Positions 23,237 to 35,148 of a DNA stretch of 64,000 nucleotides are shown piece after piece (position 1 is the stretch's first letter; every line of letters starts with the position of its first letter). The notes beneath the pieces are model-generated. The model had not been told where the DNA came from. It ran no database searches and worked only from the letters and a program-made list of their open reading frames with translations. The position numbers were made by a program, and so were the translations under genes. The stretch comes from Plecoglossus altivelis (Eukaryota > Chordata > Actinopteri > Osmeriformes > Plecoglossidae), in the NCBI GenBank assembly GCA_036571765.1, contig BROE01000007.1, positions 14,839,663 to 14,903,662 on the forward strand, in the 5' to 3' direction.

Positions 23237-24684
23237 GTTGGCTTTAACCAATTATTGTCCAATTTCTAAGCTTCCTTTTCTTTCGAAAGTAATGATGAAG
23301 GTTGTTTTTTTATCAACTCTTCCTTTTTAAAGAATAATAACATACTATACAGATTTCAGTCTTGGTTCAGAGCCAAGCACAGCACTGAATCAGCTCTCTC
23401 GAGGTGTTAAATGATCTGCTATTGGCTGTTGATTCCTGAAAATGTGTCATTTTGGTTCTCTTGGATCTGAGTGCAGCGTTTGACAATATTGATCACTCTA
23501 TTTAATACATGTCTTGAGCAGTATGTTGGTAACAGGGGTACAGATTTAAAGTGGTTTGAATTCTATCTCAGGGGGAGAACCTTTTCTGTAGAGATTTAAA
23601 CTTGACTTCTTCCTCTGCTGTATTTACATGCGGTGTTCCACAGGGCTCTGTCTTAGGCCCTGTTTTATTTTCTCTATCTCCTTCCATTGATAAATATTTT
23701 TCGCAAGCATCAGATTCCATATCATTGTTGAGCAGATGATGTACAACTTTATCTTCCAGTTACACCTGATGGAAATCTCCCAAGTCATTATTCGATTGTG
23801 TGAGGGAGGTTAAATGCTGGATGGTAGAATACTTTCTTCAGTTAAATGATTTGAAGTGTTAGTTTTTGGACACCTGGACTCTGCCAACATCCTCTCAAAA
23901 ACTTTGGGTCCTGTAATTAAAACTGTAGGTGCCTATGAGAGAAATTAGGGAGTTTTTTTGACTCAGCACTTACATTTGACAAACAAATAAACTTAGCTGT
24001 CAAATCAGCATTTTTCCATCTTAGGATGACTGCCAAATTGAAACCTTTTCTTTCATTCAGGGAATAGAAACAGTAATCCACGCATTCATTTCATCAAGAC
24101 TGGATTACTGCAGCTCAATTTATTTGGGGGTCACTCAGTCGTGTTTGTCTTGCCTGCAGCTGGTCCAAAATGCTGCGGACACATTTTTAACAGGGACAAA
24201 GAAGAGGGAACATATTTTACCTGTTCTGGCTAGTTTGCACTGGCTTCCCATTGAGTACAGACTCCATTTCAAGGTATTACGGTTTGTTTATACGTCCCTG
24301 AATGGCTTTGCTCCAAACAATCAGATCTTTTGTCTTACCATCAGACCAATAGGCCTTTAAGGTCATCGAACACTCTGTTGCTGTCAGTACCCAAAACGGG
24401 CTTACAGCTTAAAGGGGATTGTGCGTTTTCGGAGGCGACACCCCAGTTGTGGAATAACTTGCCTTTTAGCTGGAGATCAGCCACTACTTGTACTTATTTT
24501 TAAATCTCTACTTAAGACACATCTTTTTAAAAAGGCGTACGGACTGGAGTAACTTCTGTACTGAGTGTGTTTTAATGTTGTTTACTCTGTGATTGTTTTA
24601 TCCTGTTGACTGGCTCTGAGCAGCACTTTGGTCGACTCTGTCATTATTAAATTTGCTTTATAAATACATTAAACTGAAACTGAA
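23237..24684 (+). mobile_element. L2-type non-LTR retrotransposon, 5'-truncated and decayed
   Basis: The plus strand preserves broken pieces of an L2/CR1-group reverse transcriptase: NYCPISKLPFLSK near the start, LLDLSAAFDNIDHSI (about 23460-23505), CGVPQGSVLGPVLF (about 23630-23670), an A-D-D-V-Q-L-Y active-site segment at about 23735, then LDYCSSIYLGV, LVQNAA, FLTGTKKREHILPVLASLHW and SLNGFAP (24095-24315). Frameshifts and in-frame stops separate these pieces, so no active enzyme is made. The 3' end (ctttataaatacattaaact and a gaaactgaa tail) is typical of L2 elements. It lies antisense to nrg3. The longest surviving frame, 24124-24360, is part of it. Confidence 0.9.
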
Positions 24685-24739
24685 TCATGCAGAATGCCTG
24701 CATATCGTACATGCAGAATGCCTGAAAATTGTACTTCAT
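24685..24739. repeat. 24-bp tandem repeat, right part
   Basis: catgcagaatgcctgcatat at 24685 and a further gcctg at 24720, continuing the unit seen left of the LINE. Confidence 0.8.
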
Positions 24740-25761
24740 ATATTCAATGGTGTTGCAGTCATAAGGCCTCATTCTGAGACAACATGCTCCAAGCTACCTC
24801 AGGTCATATACTGTTCCGTAAAATCATCCAAGGGACTGTGAAATAGCCGATAATGTAGTTAAAGGTGCTGTAACTGTGACTAAACAAGTGCTTCAGCAAC
24901 ACAGAAATGCTGCTGGTGGACCAGAGTTAGACACCCTGCTGTCACCCAAGCACAGGGTGACACTTCACAAACAAACTAACCTGCTGAAGAGGAAAAGAAG
25001 GCAGAAAGTGAACTAGGATGGTGTCTAAGGTAGAGCTGGAAACAAACTTTCCTCTCTCTGAATTGTGCTTCTAGCAGAGTTGAGGCAACACTGTGTGTAA
25101 ACATAGCTGGCAGCTATGCTCCAATGGGGGGCTGCAGTGTTTCCCTGTAGCTGTTGAGAGTTACAGCAGTCGAGGGACTTCTGGATCAGTAGTATTGCCT
25201 CTGTTTATTCTATGGGTGTAATAATCACCCCCGGACCCTACTCCTACCAAAATGAAACTAGGCTGCTGAATTATTCATGAGATATGAGCTGTGAGTCACG
25301 GAAGCAGCAGTCTGCTGGAGGAGACTGGAGCCACCCTGCAGCTGCTCCTGTCATGACAGGGTGTCCAACTAGCTCTCACGTCCTCTGGCCTTCTGGAGAA
25401 GGTACTTCACACCATACGACAACTGAGGCATGTTTATGCTGATATTCAGGGTAGTACCTCAATACTGCTATAACATTGCAGCTAACTAACCCAACAACAT
25501 AGCAGTACAGTCTGTGGTGTCACCATGATTAAAGCACAAACTGTTATCATGATTAAACCATATAAACCTTCCTCTGAACATCTTGCTCTAGTTCAGCACA
25601 GCCTCGTTCAGCAGAGCTGATGTGGTTTGAGGATAGTCCTGTGAACAAACTGTAACAAAATGTAAACAAACTAAATATAAAACAGCGCAGAAATATGGGA
25701 CACCAGGGCTGAGGCCAAGGCCAGGGCCAGAGGCTGAGATGGGGGCTGGGACTGGGTCTTA
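24740..25761. other. unique intron sequence
   Basis: No gene recognised. 25700-25761 has GGCTGAGG/GGGGCTGG words that lead into the duplicated block. Confidence 0.5.
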
Positions 25762-26580
25762 GGCTGAGGCTGGGGCTGGAACCAGGGCTCTCTTAACTTA
25801 AACAACTTAAAGCACAACTTGAACTTGAACTTCTTCTCCTCTCAGACCCCCTCCTCCTCCTCCTGTATTGCTCCTTTCCAGATGCCTGCAGCCTATAGGA
25901 CCAGCTCGCTGAAATCTGATCTTCTATGTAGGTCATGTCTTCGACTGAGCAAAAACATCTGAATATGGGTTATGTGTTGTCCCTTGATTATCAACTAGAA
26001 AGAGACAGTGAAGCAGCCCCTCCAGCCTGCCCCAAGTCTAGGTATCTACAACCTTCCTTTCTACACAGTACAGTCATGGCTGCCTCACTGACGTCATGTG
26101 ATCACCAGCACACACATGCTGTGTATCTCTGAGCTGTAGGTTGTGACTGAGAGCGCTCTCATTAACACAGTGATAGTGGTGGTTTTGTAGCAGTGCATTT
26201 TGCAGACGTGCATAAACATGTCTGTCAGCAGACAATACCCAAGTCTCTGACAGAGCCGTCAAAATGGTGCACCAGCACTGTGTAGCTTTCAGCACAACAC
26301 CACAACAATAAGATGCTTATGAATTTAAATGACATCCCTTGATACTGCTTTCATAAAGTGATGAAGCCATCAGAAAATTATTACATTCAGACAAGAAACC
26401 TATTTTTGGGAGTTTGATTTTTAACAGGCATTATGTTCTCTGCCCCAGTAAGGAAATGTTCTGCTCCTGAGATATGATCACCAAGTCAGCATGACACTGT
26501 ATGGTGCAGGAGACCTCATCTCAACCTGCTCCACATGGATCTGGAGAGGGCTAGCTCTGGTGGACCATGTAACACTGTAG

Positions 26581-26700
26581 GTAAGAGAGAGACTGAGAGA
26601 GAGAGAGAGAGGGCGACAGACAGAGAGAGAGAGAGACACAAAGGAAGAGAAAGAGATAGAGACAGAGAGAGACAGAAATAGAGACAAAGACAGACATTGA
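26581..26700. repeat. (GA)n-rich tract, unit A
   Basis: gagagagagagagaggg and agacagagagag words. The matching tract in unit B (29395-29575) is about 60 bp longer and more irregular. Confidence 0.9.
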
Positions 26701-27676
26701 CAGACTCTGCTCTGTGACTTTCTAACAAGTGACAGAGAGCGAGAGGAGTGTTTTGTCCTGGCATGGCCACGATGGACTCCTCTGTGTATCTCTCACTGCC
26801 TAGCCATCCAGACCCTGAAGGAAGGAGAGAGGACACCAGTCACCCTTGTCCTCTCTCACCCGGTCACACAGTCATGATAGCAACATCTCATCTCTGAATC
26901 AGCCTCATTAACCTCAGGAGTTATTGTTGAGTGACAGAAACCACTAGAGACAGACTGGTCATCTCTGTCTGGCCTGGTCTGGGTCCTGTGATGTGATTTC
27001 CAGTCAGAATGATTTTGTTTTCAGATCACAAGATTATGAATAGCTTGATTATGAATGGTTTAAAACATGCCCGTCTACCAAATCTTTGTTTGTTTACCAG
27101 TCTATGACAAATATATTGAAAATATGTTTTTTGAGGAAAAGATAATTCACTTAGGGAAAGTCCATTGAGTCAGCCTTCCTCTTTGAAGAAATCATTTCTA
27201 GTTGAAGCCCAGCTGAAGTTTCACCTGGGGTGAAATGATTTTCTCTGTGATTTATGAGTGAATGCGTAGCTAGGAGAGCACGATTGACAGCCTGTGAATG
27301 AGTGTGGTGTTTCTGTGGGTATTTGTGTCTGCAGGAAGAGAAGTACAGAAGGAAGTGGTAGCCAGGTAAGTATGACAAATGGAAGCTGGATGAAGGAGCG
27401 TGAAGGCAGATTCAGTAAAGCTGCTGGTTTCACTGCAGGTCATTCAGCAGAGACACTGCAGCTCTTGCCTGAGCAGCACAGCAGCCCAGACTTTGAATAT
27501 CATCAGAAACGCTGTGCTTCTATCAAGCAGAAGCAGTACAGTCAGTAGAGTCAGCAGCTCTGATCCGCAACACCAGAATAAGAGTGCTGTTGTGTTCGTG
27601 ACACAGACACTGGCGTCAGGATTACTAACACCTTCATACAGCCAGGTCACCTCCTGACACTCATGCACAGAGTTGC

Positions 27677-27885
27677 ATGTGCGCACACAGACACACACAC
27701 ACACACAGACACGCACACGCACCCGCACACATTACCAACACGACAAACAGACACACACACCACGCACACACACACCACAGGCACGCACACACAGCGCGAC
27801 GACACGCACACACGCACACCACGCAGCATACACACACACACACAACAGGACACACAGACACACGCCACACACGCACACAGGGACC
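27677..27885. repeat. CA/CACG microsatellite, unit A
   Basis: cacacacagacacgcacacg-type sequence with many CG steps. The corresponding tract of unit B differs in length and interruptions. Confidence 0.9.
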
Positions 27886-28009
27886 ACGAACTAAAATCTA
27901 TCCTGTGTAGAGAAGAGCTATTGTTCACCAGGCAGAGGAGTGACATTGTAGCGTCCTCAGCAGTGAGCTCCGTTGAGCAGCTCCAGGACCACCAACAACT
28001 GCCAGACAC

Positions 28010-28530
28010 CCGCCTGCCTCCGCGACTGGCCTGCCCCACTGCCGCCCCAGTGCCGGCCCCACTGCCTGCGGGCTGCCCGCGCCCCACTGCCTGCCTGCCC
28101 ACTGCCTGCCCCACTGCCCCACTGCCCTGCCCCACTGCCCTGCCCCGCGCCACTGCCTGCCCCACTGCCTGCCCGCCCCACTGCCTGCCCGCCTCCCCAC
28201 TGTCTGCCTGCCCCACTGCCTGACCCACTGCCTGCCCGCGGCCGCACTGGACCTGCCCACTGCCTCCCGCCCCACGGCCTGCCCGCCCCCCACTCCCTCC
28301 TGCCGTGCCGCCACTGCCCTGCCGTCCCAAACTGCCTGCCCCACTGCTTGCCTGCCCCACTGCCTGCCCGCCCCACTGCCTGCCTGCCCCACTGCCTGCC
28401 TACCCCAATGCCTGCCTGCCCCACCGCTTGCCTACCCCACTGCCTGCCTCCCCACTGCCTGCCCCACTGCCTGCCCGCCCCACTGCCTGCCCGCCTCCCC
28501 ACTGCCTGCCCCACTGCCTGCCCCGGCTTG
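28010..28530. repeat. GCCTGCCCCACT array, unit A
   Basis: 12-bp gcctgccccact and 16-bp gcctgcccgccccact units. The middle (28215-28330) is irregular. Pro/Cys/Leu-rich and Gly/Gln/Arg-rich open frames on both strands are repeat shadows. Confidence 0.95.
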
Positions 28531-28599
28531 GGCTGAGGCTGGGGCTGGAACCAGGGCTCTCTTAACTTAAACAACTTAAAGCACAACTTGAACTTGAAC

Positions 28600-28672
28600 T
28601 TCTTCTCCTCTCAGACCCCCTTCTCCTCCTCTCAGACCCCCTTCTCCTTCTCTCAGACCCCCTCCTCCTCCT
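28600..28672. repeat. 21-bp TCTCAGACCCCCTTCTCC repeat, unit B
   Basis: Three copies of the 21-bp tctcagaccccct unit where unit A has one. Confidence 0.9.
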
Positions 28673-29394
28673 CCTGTATTGCTCCTTTCCAGATGCCTGC
28701 AGCCTATAGGACCAGCTCGCTGAAATCTGATCTTCTATGTAGGTCATGTCTTCGACTGAGCAAAAACATCTGAATATGGGTTATGTGTTGTCCCTTGATT
28801 ATCAACTAGAAAGAGACAGTGAAGCAGCCCCTCCAGCCTGCCCCAAGTCTAGGTATCTACAACCTTCCTTTCTACACAGTACAGTCATGGCTGCCTCACT
28901 GACGTCATGTGATCACCAGCACACACATGCTGTGTATCTCTGAGCTGTAGGTTGTGACTGAGAGCGCTCTCATTAACACAGTGATAGTGGTGGTTTTGTA
29001 GCAGTGCATTTTGCAGACGTGCATAAACATGTCTGTCAGCAGACAATACCCAAGTCTCTGACAGAGCCGTCAAAATGGTGCACCAGCACTGTGTAGCTTT
29101 CAGCACAACACCACAACAATAAGATGCTTATGAATTTAAATGACATCCCTTGATACTGCTTTCATAAAGTGATGAAGCCATCAGAAAATTATTACATTCA
29201 GACAAGAAACCTATTTTTGGGAGTTTGATTTTTAACAGGCATTATGTTCTCTGCCCCAGTAAGGAAATGTTCTGCTCCTGAGATATGATCACCAAGTCAG
29301 CATGACACTGTATGGTGCAGGAGACCTCATCTCAACCTGCTCCACATGGATCTGGAGAGGGCTAGCTCTGGTGGACCATGTAACACTGTAGGTA

Positions 29395-29575
29395 AGAGAG
29401 AGCTGAGAGAAGAGAGAGAAAAGAAGAGACACGAGGAGAGGAGAGAAAGAGAGAAGAGAGCAAGAGAAAGAGAAAAGCAGGAACAGAGAAGGGCGACAGA
29501 CAGAGAAGAGAGAGACACAGAAGAGAGAAAGACAGACAAAGAAAGACAGAAAGAAAAGAGACAAAGACAACATGA
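29395..29575. repeat. GA-rich tract, unit B
   Basis: gagaagagagag words with many AAG interruptions; the open frame through it is low complexity. Confidence 0.85.
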
Positions 29576-30544
29576 CAGACTCTCTCTTGACTATTCTAAC
29601 AAGTGACAGAGAGCGAGAGGAGTGTTTTGTCCTGGCATGGCCACGATGGACTCCTCTGTGTATCTCTCACTGCCTAGCCATCCAGACCCTGAAGGAAGGA
29701 GAGAGGACACCAGTCACCCTTGTCCTCTCTCACCCGGTCACACAGTCATGATAGCAACATCTCATCTCTGAATCAGCCTCATTAACCTCAGGAGTTATTG
29801 TTGAGTGACAGAAACCACTAGAGACAGACTGGTCATCTCTGTCTGGCCTGGTCTGGGTCCTGTGATGTGATTTCCAGTCAGAATGATTTTGTTTTCAGAT
29901 CACAAGATTATGAATAGCTTGATTATGAATGGTTTAAAACATGCCCGTCTACCAAATCTTTGTTTGTTTACCAGTCTATGACAAATATATTGAAAATATG
30001 TTTTTTGAGGAAAAGATAATTCACTTAGGGAAAGTCCATTGAGTCAGCCTTCCTCTTTGAAGAAATCATTTCTAGTTGAAGCCCAGCTGAAGTTTCACCT
30101 GGGGTGAAATGATTTTCTCTGTGATTTATGAGTGAATGCGTAGCTAGGAGAGCACGATTGACAGCCTGTGAATGAGTGTGGTGTTTCTGTGGGTATTTGT
30201 GTCTGCAGGAAGAGAAGTACAGAAGGAAGTGGTAGCCAGGTAAGTATGACAAATGGAAGCTGGATGAAGGAGCGTGAAGGCAGATTCAGTAAAGCTGCTG
30301 GTTTCACTGCAGGTCATTCAGCAGAGACACTGCAGCTCTTGCCTGAGCAGCACAGCAGCCCAGACTTTGAATATCATCAGAAACGCTGTGCTTCTATCAA
30401 GCAGAAGCAGTACAGTCAGTAGAGTCAGCAGCTCTGATCCGCAACACCAGAATAAGAGTGCTGTTGTGTTCGTGACACAGACACTGGCGTCAGGATTACT
30501 AACACCTTCATACAGCCAGGTCACCTCCTGACACACATGCACAG

Positions 30545-30735
30545 AGTTGCATTGCGCACACAACCACACCACACACACAACACCACACGCCACACACACA
30601 TACACACCACACAGAACAGAAACACACACACGCACACACACACAACCCACACACACACACACACACAACGCACACACGCACATACACACACACACACAGA
30701 CAGACACACAGACACACGCACACACGCACACAACC
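30545..30735. repeat. CA microsatellite, unit B
   Basis: cacaccacacacaca-type array with irregular AC/ACC steps. Confidence 0.9.
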
Positions 30736-30861
30736 ACACTAGAATCTATCTGTTTAGGAGGAAGGATCTATTTCACCAGCAGAGTGGGAGTACTGTAGCT
30801 CTCTCAGGTCAGTGAGCTGCCTGTAGCAGCTCCAGACCACCAGCAACTGCCAGACCACCCG

Positions 30862-32125
30862 CCTGCCCGCCCCACTGCCTGCCCGCCCCACTGCCTGCCT
30901 GCCCCACTGCCTGCCCCACTGCCTGCCTGCCCCACTGCCTGCCTGCCCACTGCCTGCCCCACTGCCTGCCCGCCCCACTGCCTGCCCCACTGCCTGCCCG
31001 CCCCACTGCCTGCCCCACTGCCCCACTGCCCTGCCCCACTGCCCTGCCCCACTGCCCTGCCCCACTGCCCTGCCCCACTGCCCTGCCCGGCCCCACTGCC
31101 TGCCCCAGCTGCCTGCCGCCCCACTGCCGCCCGCCCCAGCTGCCTGCCTGCCTGCACCCCACTGCCTGCCTTGCCCCACTGCCTCCCCACTGCCTCCCCA
31201 CTGCCTGCCTGCCTGCCCCACTGCCTGCCTGCCCCACTGCCTGCCCCACTGCCTGCCCGCCCCACTGCCTGCCTGCCCCACTGCCTGCCCGCCCCACTGC
31301 CTGCCCCACTGCCTGCCCGCCCCACTGCCTGCCCGCCTCCCCACTGTCTGCCTGCCCCACTGCCGCACCACTGCCTGCCTGCCCACTGCCTGCCCCACTG
31401 CTTGCCTGCCCCACTGCCTGCCCGCCCCACTGCCTGCCCGCCCCACTGCCTGCCTGCCTCTGCCTCCACGCCTGCGCCCCCACTGCCTGCCTGCCTCCCC
31501 ACTGCCTGCCTGCCCCACTGCTTGCCTGCCCCACTGCCTGCCCGCCCGACTGCCTGCCCCACTGCCTGTCTTCCCCACTGCCTGCCTCCCCACTGCCTGC
31601 CCCACCCACTGCCTGCCTGCCTGCCCCACTGTCTGCCTGCCTGCCTCCCCACTGCCTGCCTGCCCCACTGCCTGCCTGCCCCACTGCCTGCCCCACTGCC
31701 CCACTGCCTGCCTGCCCACTGCCTGCCCCACTGCCTGCCTACCCCAATGCCTGCCTGCCCCACCGCTTGCCTACCCCACTGCCTGCCTGCCCCCCTGCCT
31801 TGCCTGCCCCACTCCTGCCCACTGCCTGTCTGCCCCACTGCTTGCCTACCCCACTGCCTGCCTCCCCACTGCCTGCCCCACCCACTGCCTGCCCCACTGC
31901 CTGCCTGCCTCCCCACTGCCTGCCCCACTGCCTGCCTACCCCACTGCCTGCCCACTGCCTGCCTCCCCACTGCCTGCCTGCCTGCCTCCCCACTGCCTGC
32001 CCCACCCACTGCCTGCCCCACTGCCTGCCTGCCCCACTGCCTGCTTACCCCACTGCCTGCCCCACTGCCTGCTTACCCCACTGCCTGCCCACTGCCTGCC
32101 TCCCCACTGCCTGCCCCACTGCCTG
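30862..32125. repeat. GCCTGCCCCACT array, unit B
   Basis: About 1.27 kb of 12-bp gcctgccccact and 16-bp gcctgcctgccccact / gcctgcccgccccact units. One homogeneous block of ccactgccctgcc steps lies at 31018-31090. Open frames of up to 405 residues on both strands come only from this periodicity. Confidence 0.95.
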
Positions 32126-32319
32126 CGATAGGCTGTCTGTTAATGCTGCTATAAGTGTGCTGCTCTCAGTGTAGGAGCCACGCTCAGGTAGCATCTCCAC
32201 ACTTCGCACCAACAAACAATATTCAAATGCAAACCAATAAAGAGTTAGAGTTATTCAAAGCCAATAAACAACACTCGGAGTGAACTCAGAGATTTGAGGG
32301 ATGTCCTCATCCACAGCTG
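32126..32319. other. unique intron sequence
   Basis: About 190 bases between two arrays. Nothing recognised. Confidence 0.5.
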
Positions 32320-35148
32320 ATCCTCTCTCTCACCACATTCTACTGATCCTCTCTCTCACCACATTCTACTGATCCTCTCTCTCTCACCACATTCTACTGA
32401 TCCTCTCTCTCTCACCACATTCTACTGATCCTCTCTCACCACATTCTACTGATCCTCTCTCACCACATTCTACTGATCCTCTCTCACACATTCTACTTCC
32501 TCTCTCTTCACACCATCTTCTACTGATCCTTCTCTCACCACCATCTCTATGATCTCTCTCTCACCATATTCTACTGATCCTCTCTCTCCACATTCTACTG
32601 ATCCTCTCTCACACATTCTACTATCCTCTCTCTCTCTCACCACATCTACTATTCCTCTCTCTTACCACATTCTACTGATCCTCTCTCACCACATTCTACT
32701 GATCCTCTCTCACCACATTCTACTGATCCTCTCTCTCTCTCACCACATTCTACTGATCCTCTCTCTCTCACCACATTCTACTGATCCCTCTCTTCACCAC
32801 CATTCTACTGACCTCTCTCTCTCTCACCCACATTCTACTGATCCTTTCTCACCACATTCTACTGATCCTCTCTCACCACATTCTACTGATCCTCTCTCAC
32901 CACATTCTACTGATCCTCTCTCTCTCACCACATTCTACTGATCCTCTCTCACCACATTCTACTATCCTCTCTCTCTCTCTACCCCATTTACTATTCCGCT
33001 CTCACCACATTCTACTGATCCTCTCTCTCACCACATTCTACTGATCCTCTCTCACCACATTCTACTGATCCTCTCTCTCACCACATTCTACTGATCCTCT
33101 CTCTCACCACATTCTACTGATCCTCTCTCTTACCACATTCTACTGATCCTCTCTCACCACATTCTACTGATCCTCTCTCTCACACATTCACTGATCCTCT
33201 CTCTCCACCACATTCTACTGATCCTCTCTCTCTCTCACCACATTCTACTGATCCTCTCTCTCACCACATTCTACTGATCCTCTCTCACCACATTCTACTG
33301 ATCCTCTCTCACCACATTCTACTGATCCTCTCTCACCACATTCTACTGATCCTCTCTCACCACATTCTACTGATCCTCTCTCACCACATTCTACTGATCC
33401 TCTCTCACCACATTCTACTGATCCTCTCTCTCACCACATTCTACTGATCCTCTCTCTCACCACATTCTACTGATCCTCTCTCTCTCACCACATTCTACTG
33501 ATCCTCTCTCACCACATTCTACTGATCCTCTCTCACCACATTCTACTGATCCTCTCTCTCTCACCACATTCTACTGATCCTCTCTCTCTCCCACATTCTA
33601 CTGATCCTCTCTCTCACCACATTCTACTGATCCTCTCTCACCACATTCTACTGATCCTCTCTCTCTCACCACATTCTACTGATCCTCTCTCACCACATTC
33701 TACTGATCCTCTCTCACCACATTCTACTGATCCTCTCTCACCACATTCTACTGATCCTCTCTCTCTCACCACATTCTACTGATCCTCTCTCACCCCATTC
33801 TACTGATCCTCTCCTCTCTCACCACATTCTACTGATCCTCTCTCTCACCACATTCTACTGATCTCTCTCTCTCACTCTACTGATCTCTCTCTCTCTACCA
33901 CATTCTATGATCTCGTCTCTCTCCACATTCTCTGATCCTCATCTCTCTCCTCCAACATTCTACTGATCGTCTCTCTCACCAATTCTACTGATCCTCTCTC
34001 CACACATTTCTCTATCCTCTCTCTCTCCACATTCTACTGATCCTCTCTTCTTTCACCACATTCTACTATCCTCTCTCTCTCCACATTCTATGCTCTCTCT
34101 CTCTCTCCACATTATGATCTCTCTCTCTCACCACATTCTACTGATCCTCTCTCTCTCTCACCACATTCTACTGATCCTCTCTCACCACATTCTACTGATC
34201 CTCTCTCTCACCACATTCTACTGATCCTCTCTCTCTCACCACATTCTACTGATCCTCTCTCACCACATTCTACTGATCCTCTCTAACCACATTCTACTGA
34301 TCCTCTCTCTCCACATCTACTGATCCTCCCTCTCTCTCCACATTTCACTGATCGCTCTCTCTCACCACGTTCTACTGATCCTCTCTCTCTCACAACATTC
34401 TACTGATCCTCTCTAACCACATTCTACTGATCCTCACTCTCACCACATTCTACTGACCCTCTCTCACCACATTCTACTGACCCTCTCTCACCACATTCTA
34501 CTGATCCTCTCTCACCACATTCTACTGATCCTCTCTCTCACCACATTCTACTGATCCTCTCTCTCTCCACATTCTACTGATCCTCTATCTTACCACATTC
34601 TACTGATCCTCTCTCACCCTATTCTACTGATCCTCTCTCACCACATTCTACTGATCCTCTCTCACCACATTCTACTGATCCTCTCTCTCTCCACATTCTA
34701 CTGATCCTCTCTCTTACCACATTCTACTGATCCTCTCTCTCACCACATTCTACTGATCCTCTCTCTCCACAATTCTACTATCCTCTCCTCTCTTTCACCA
34801 CATTCTACTGATCCTCTATCTTACCACATTCTACTGATCCTCTCTCACCACATTCTACTAATCCTCTCTCACACATTCTATGATCTCTCTCTCACCACAT
34901 TCTACTGATCCTCTCTCTCTCCACATTCTACTGATCCTCTCTCTCTCTCACCACATTCTACTGATCCTCTCTCTCTCCCATTCTACTGATACCTTCCTCT
35001 CTCACCACATTCTACTGATCCTCTCTCTCTCTCACCACATTCTACTGATCCTCTCTCACCACATTCTACTGATCCTCTCTCACCACATTCTACTGATCCT
35101 TTCTCACCACATTCTACTGATCCTCTCTCACCACATTCTGCCCCGACA
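32320..35148. repeat. 24-30-bp minisatellite (CACCACATTCTACTGATCCT plus CT run), about 110 copies
   Basis: Core caccacattctactgatcct joined by a ctct run. Unit length moves in 2-bp steps (24, 26, 28, 30) as the CT run grows or shrinks. Parts at about 32480-32650 and 33850-34130 are full of small indels and may be poor consensus. Confidence 0.95.

Larger units (their letters stand above)
25762..28530 (+). repeat. large tandem duplication, unit A (about 2.77 kb)
   Basis: Starts ggctgaggctggggctggaa and is followed directly by unit B, which starts with the same words at 28531. Between repeats the two are identical as far as I can read; six small open frames have identical translations in both. 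Differences sit in three tandem tracts: the tctcagaccccct repeat, the GA tract and the CA tract. Unit A ends in a GCCTGCCCCACT array. Confidence 0.92.
28531..32125 (+). repeat. large tandem duplication, unit B (about 3.6 kb)
   Basis: Second copy of the block at 25762. It is longer mainly because its GCCTGCCCCACT array is about 1.27 kb instead of 0.52 kb, with +42 bp in the tctcagaccccct repeat and about +63 bp in the GA tract. Confidence 0.92.

Noticed and set aside
24124..24360. A stand-alone 78-residue gene
   Set aside because: It is the C-terminal piece of the decayed L2 reverse transcriptase.
30754..32154. Open frames of up to 405 residues (Gly/Gln/Arg-rich and Pro/Cys/Leu-rich)
   Set aside because: They follow the GCCTGCCCCACT array on both strands at once; no gene has this on every frame.
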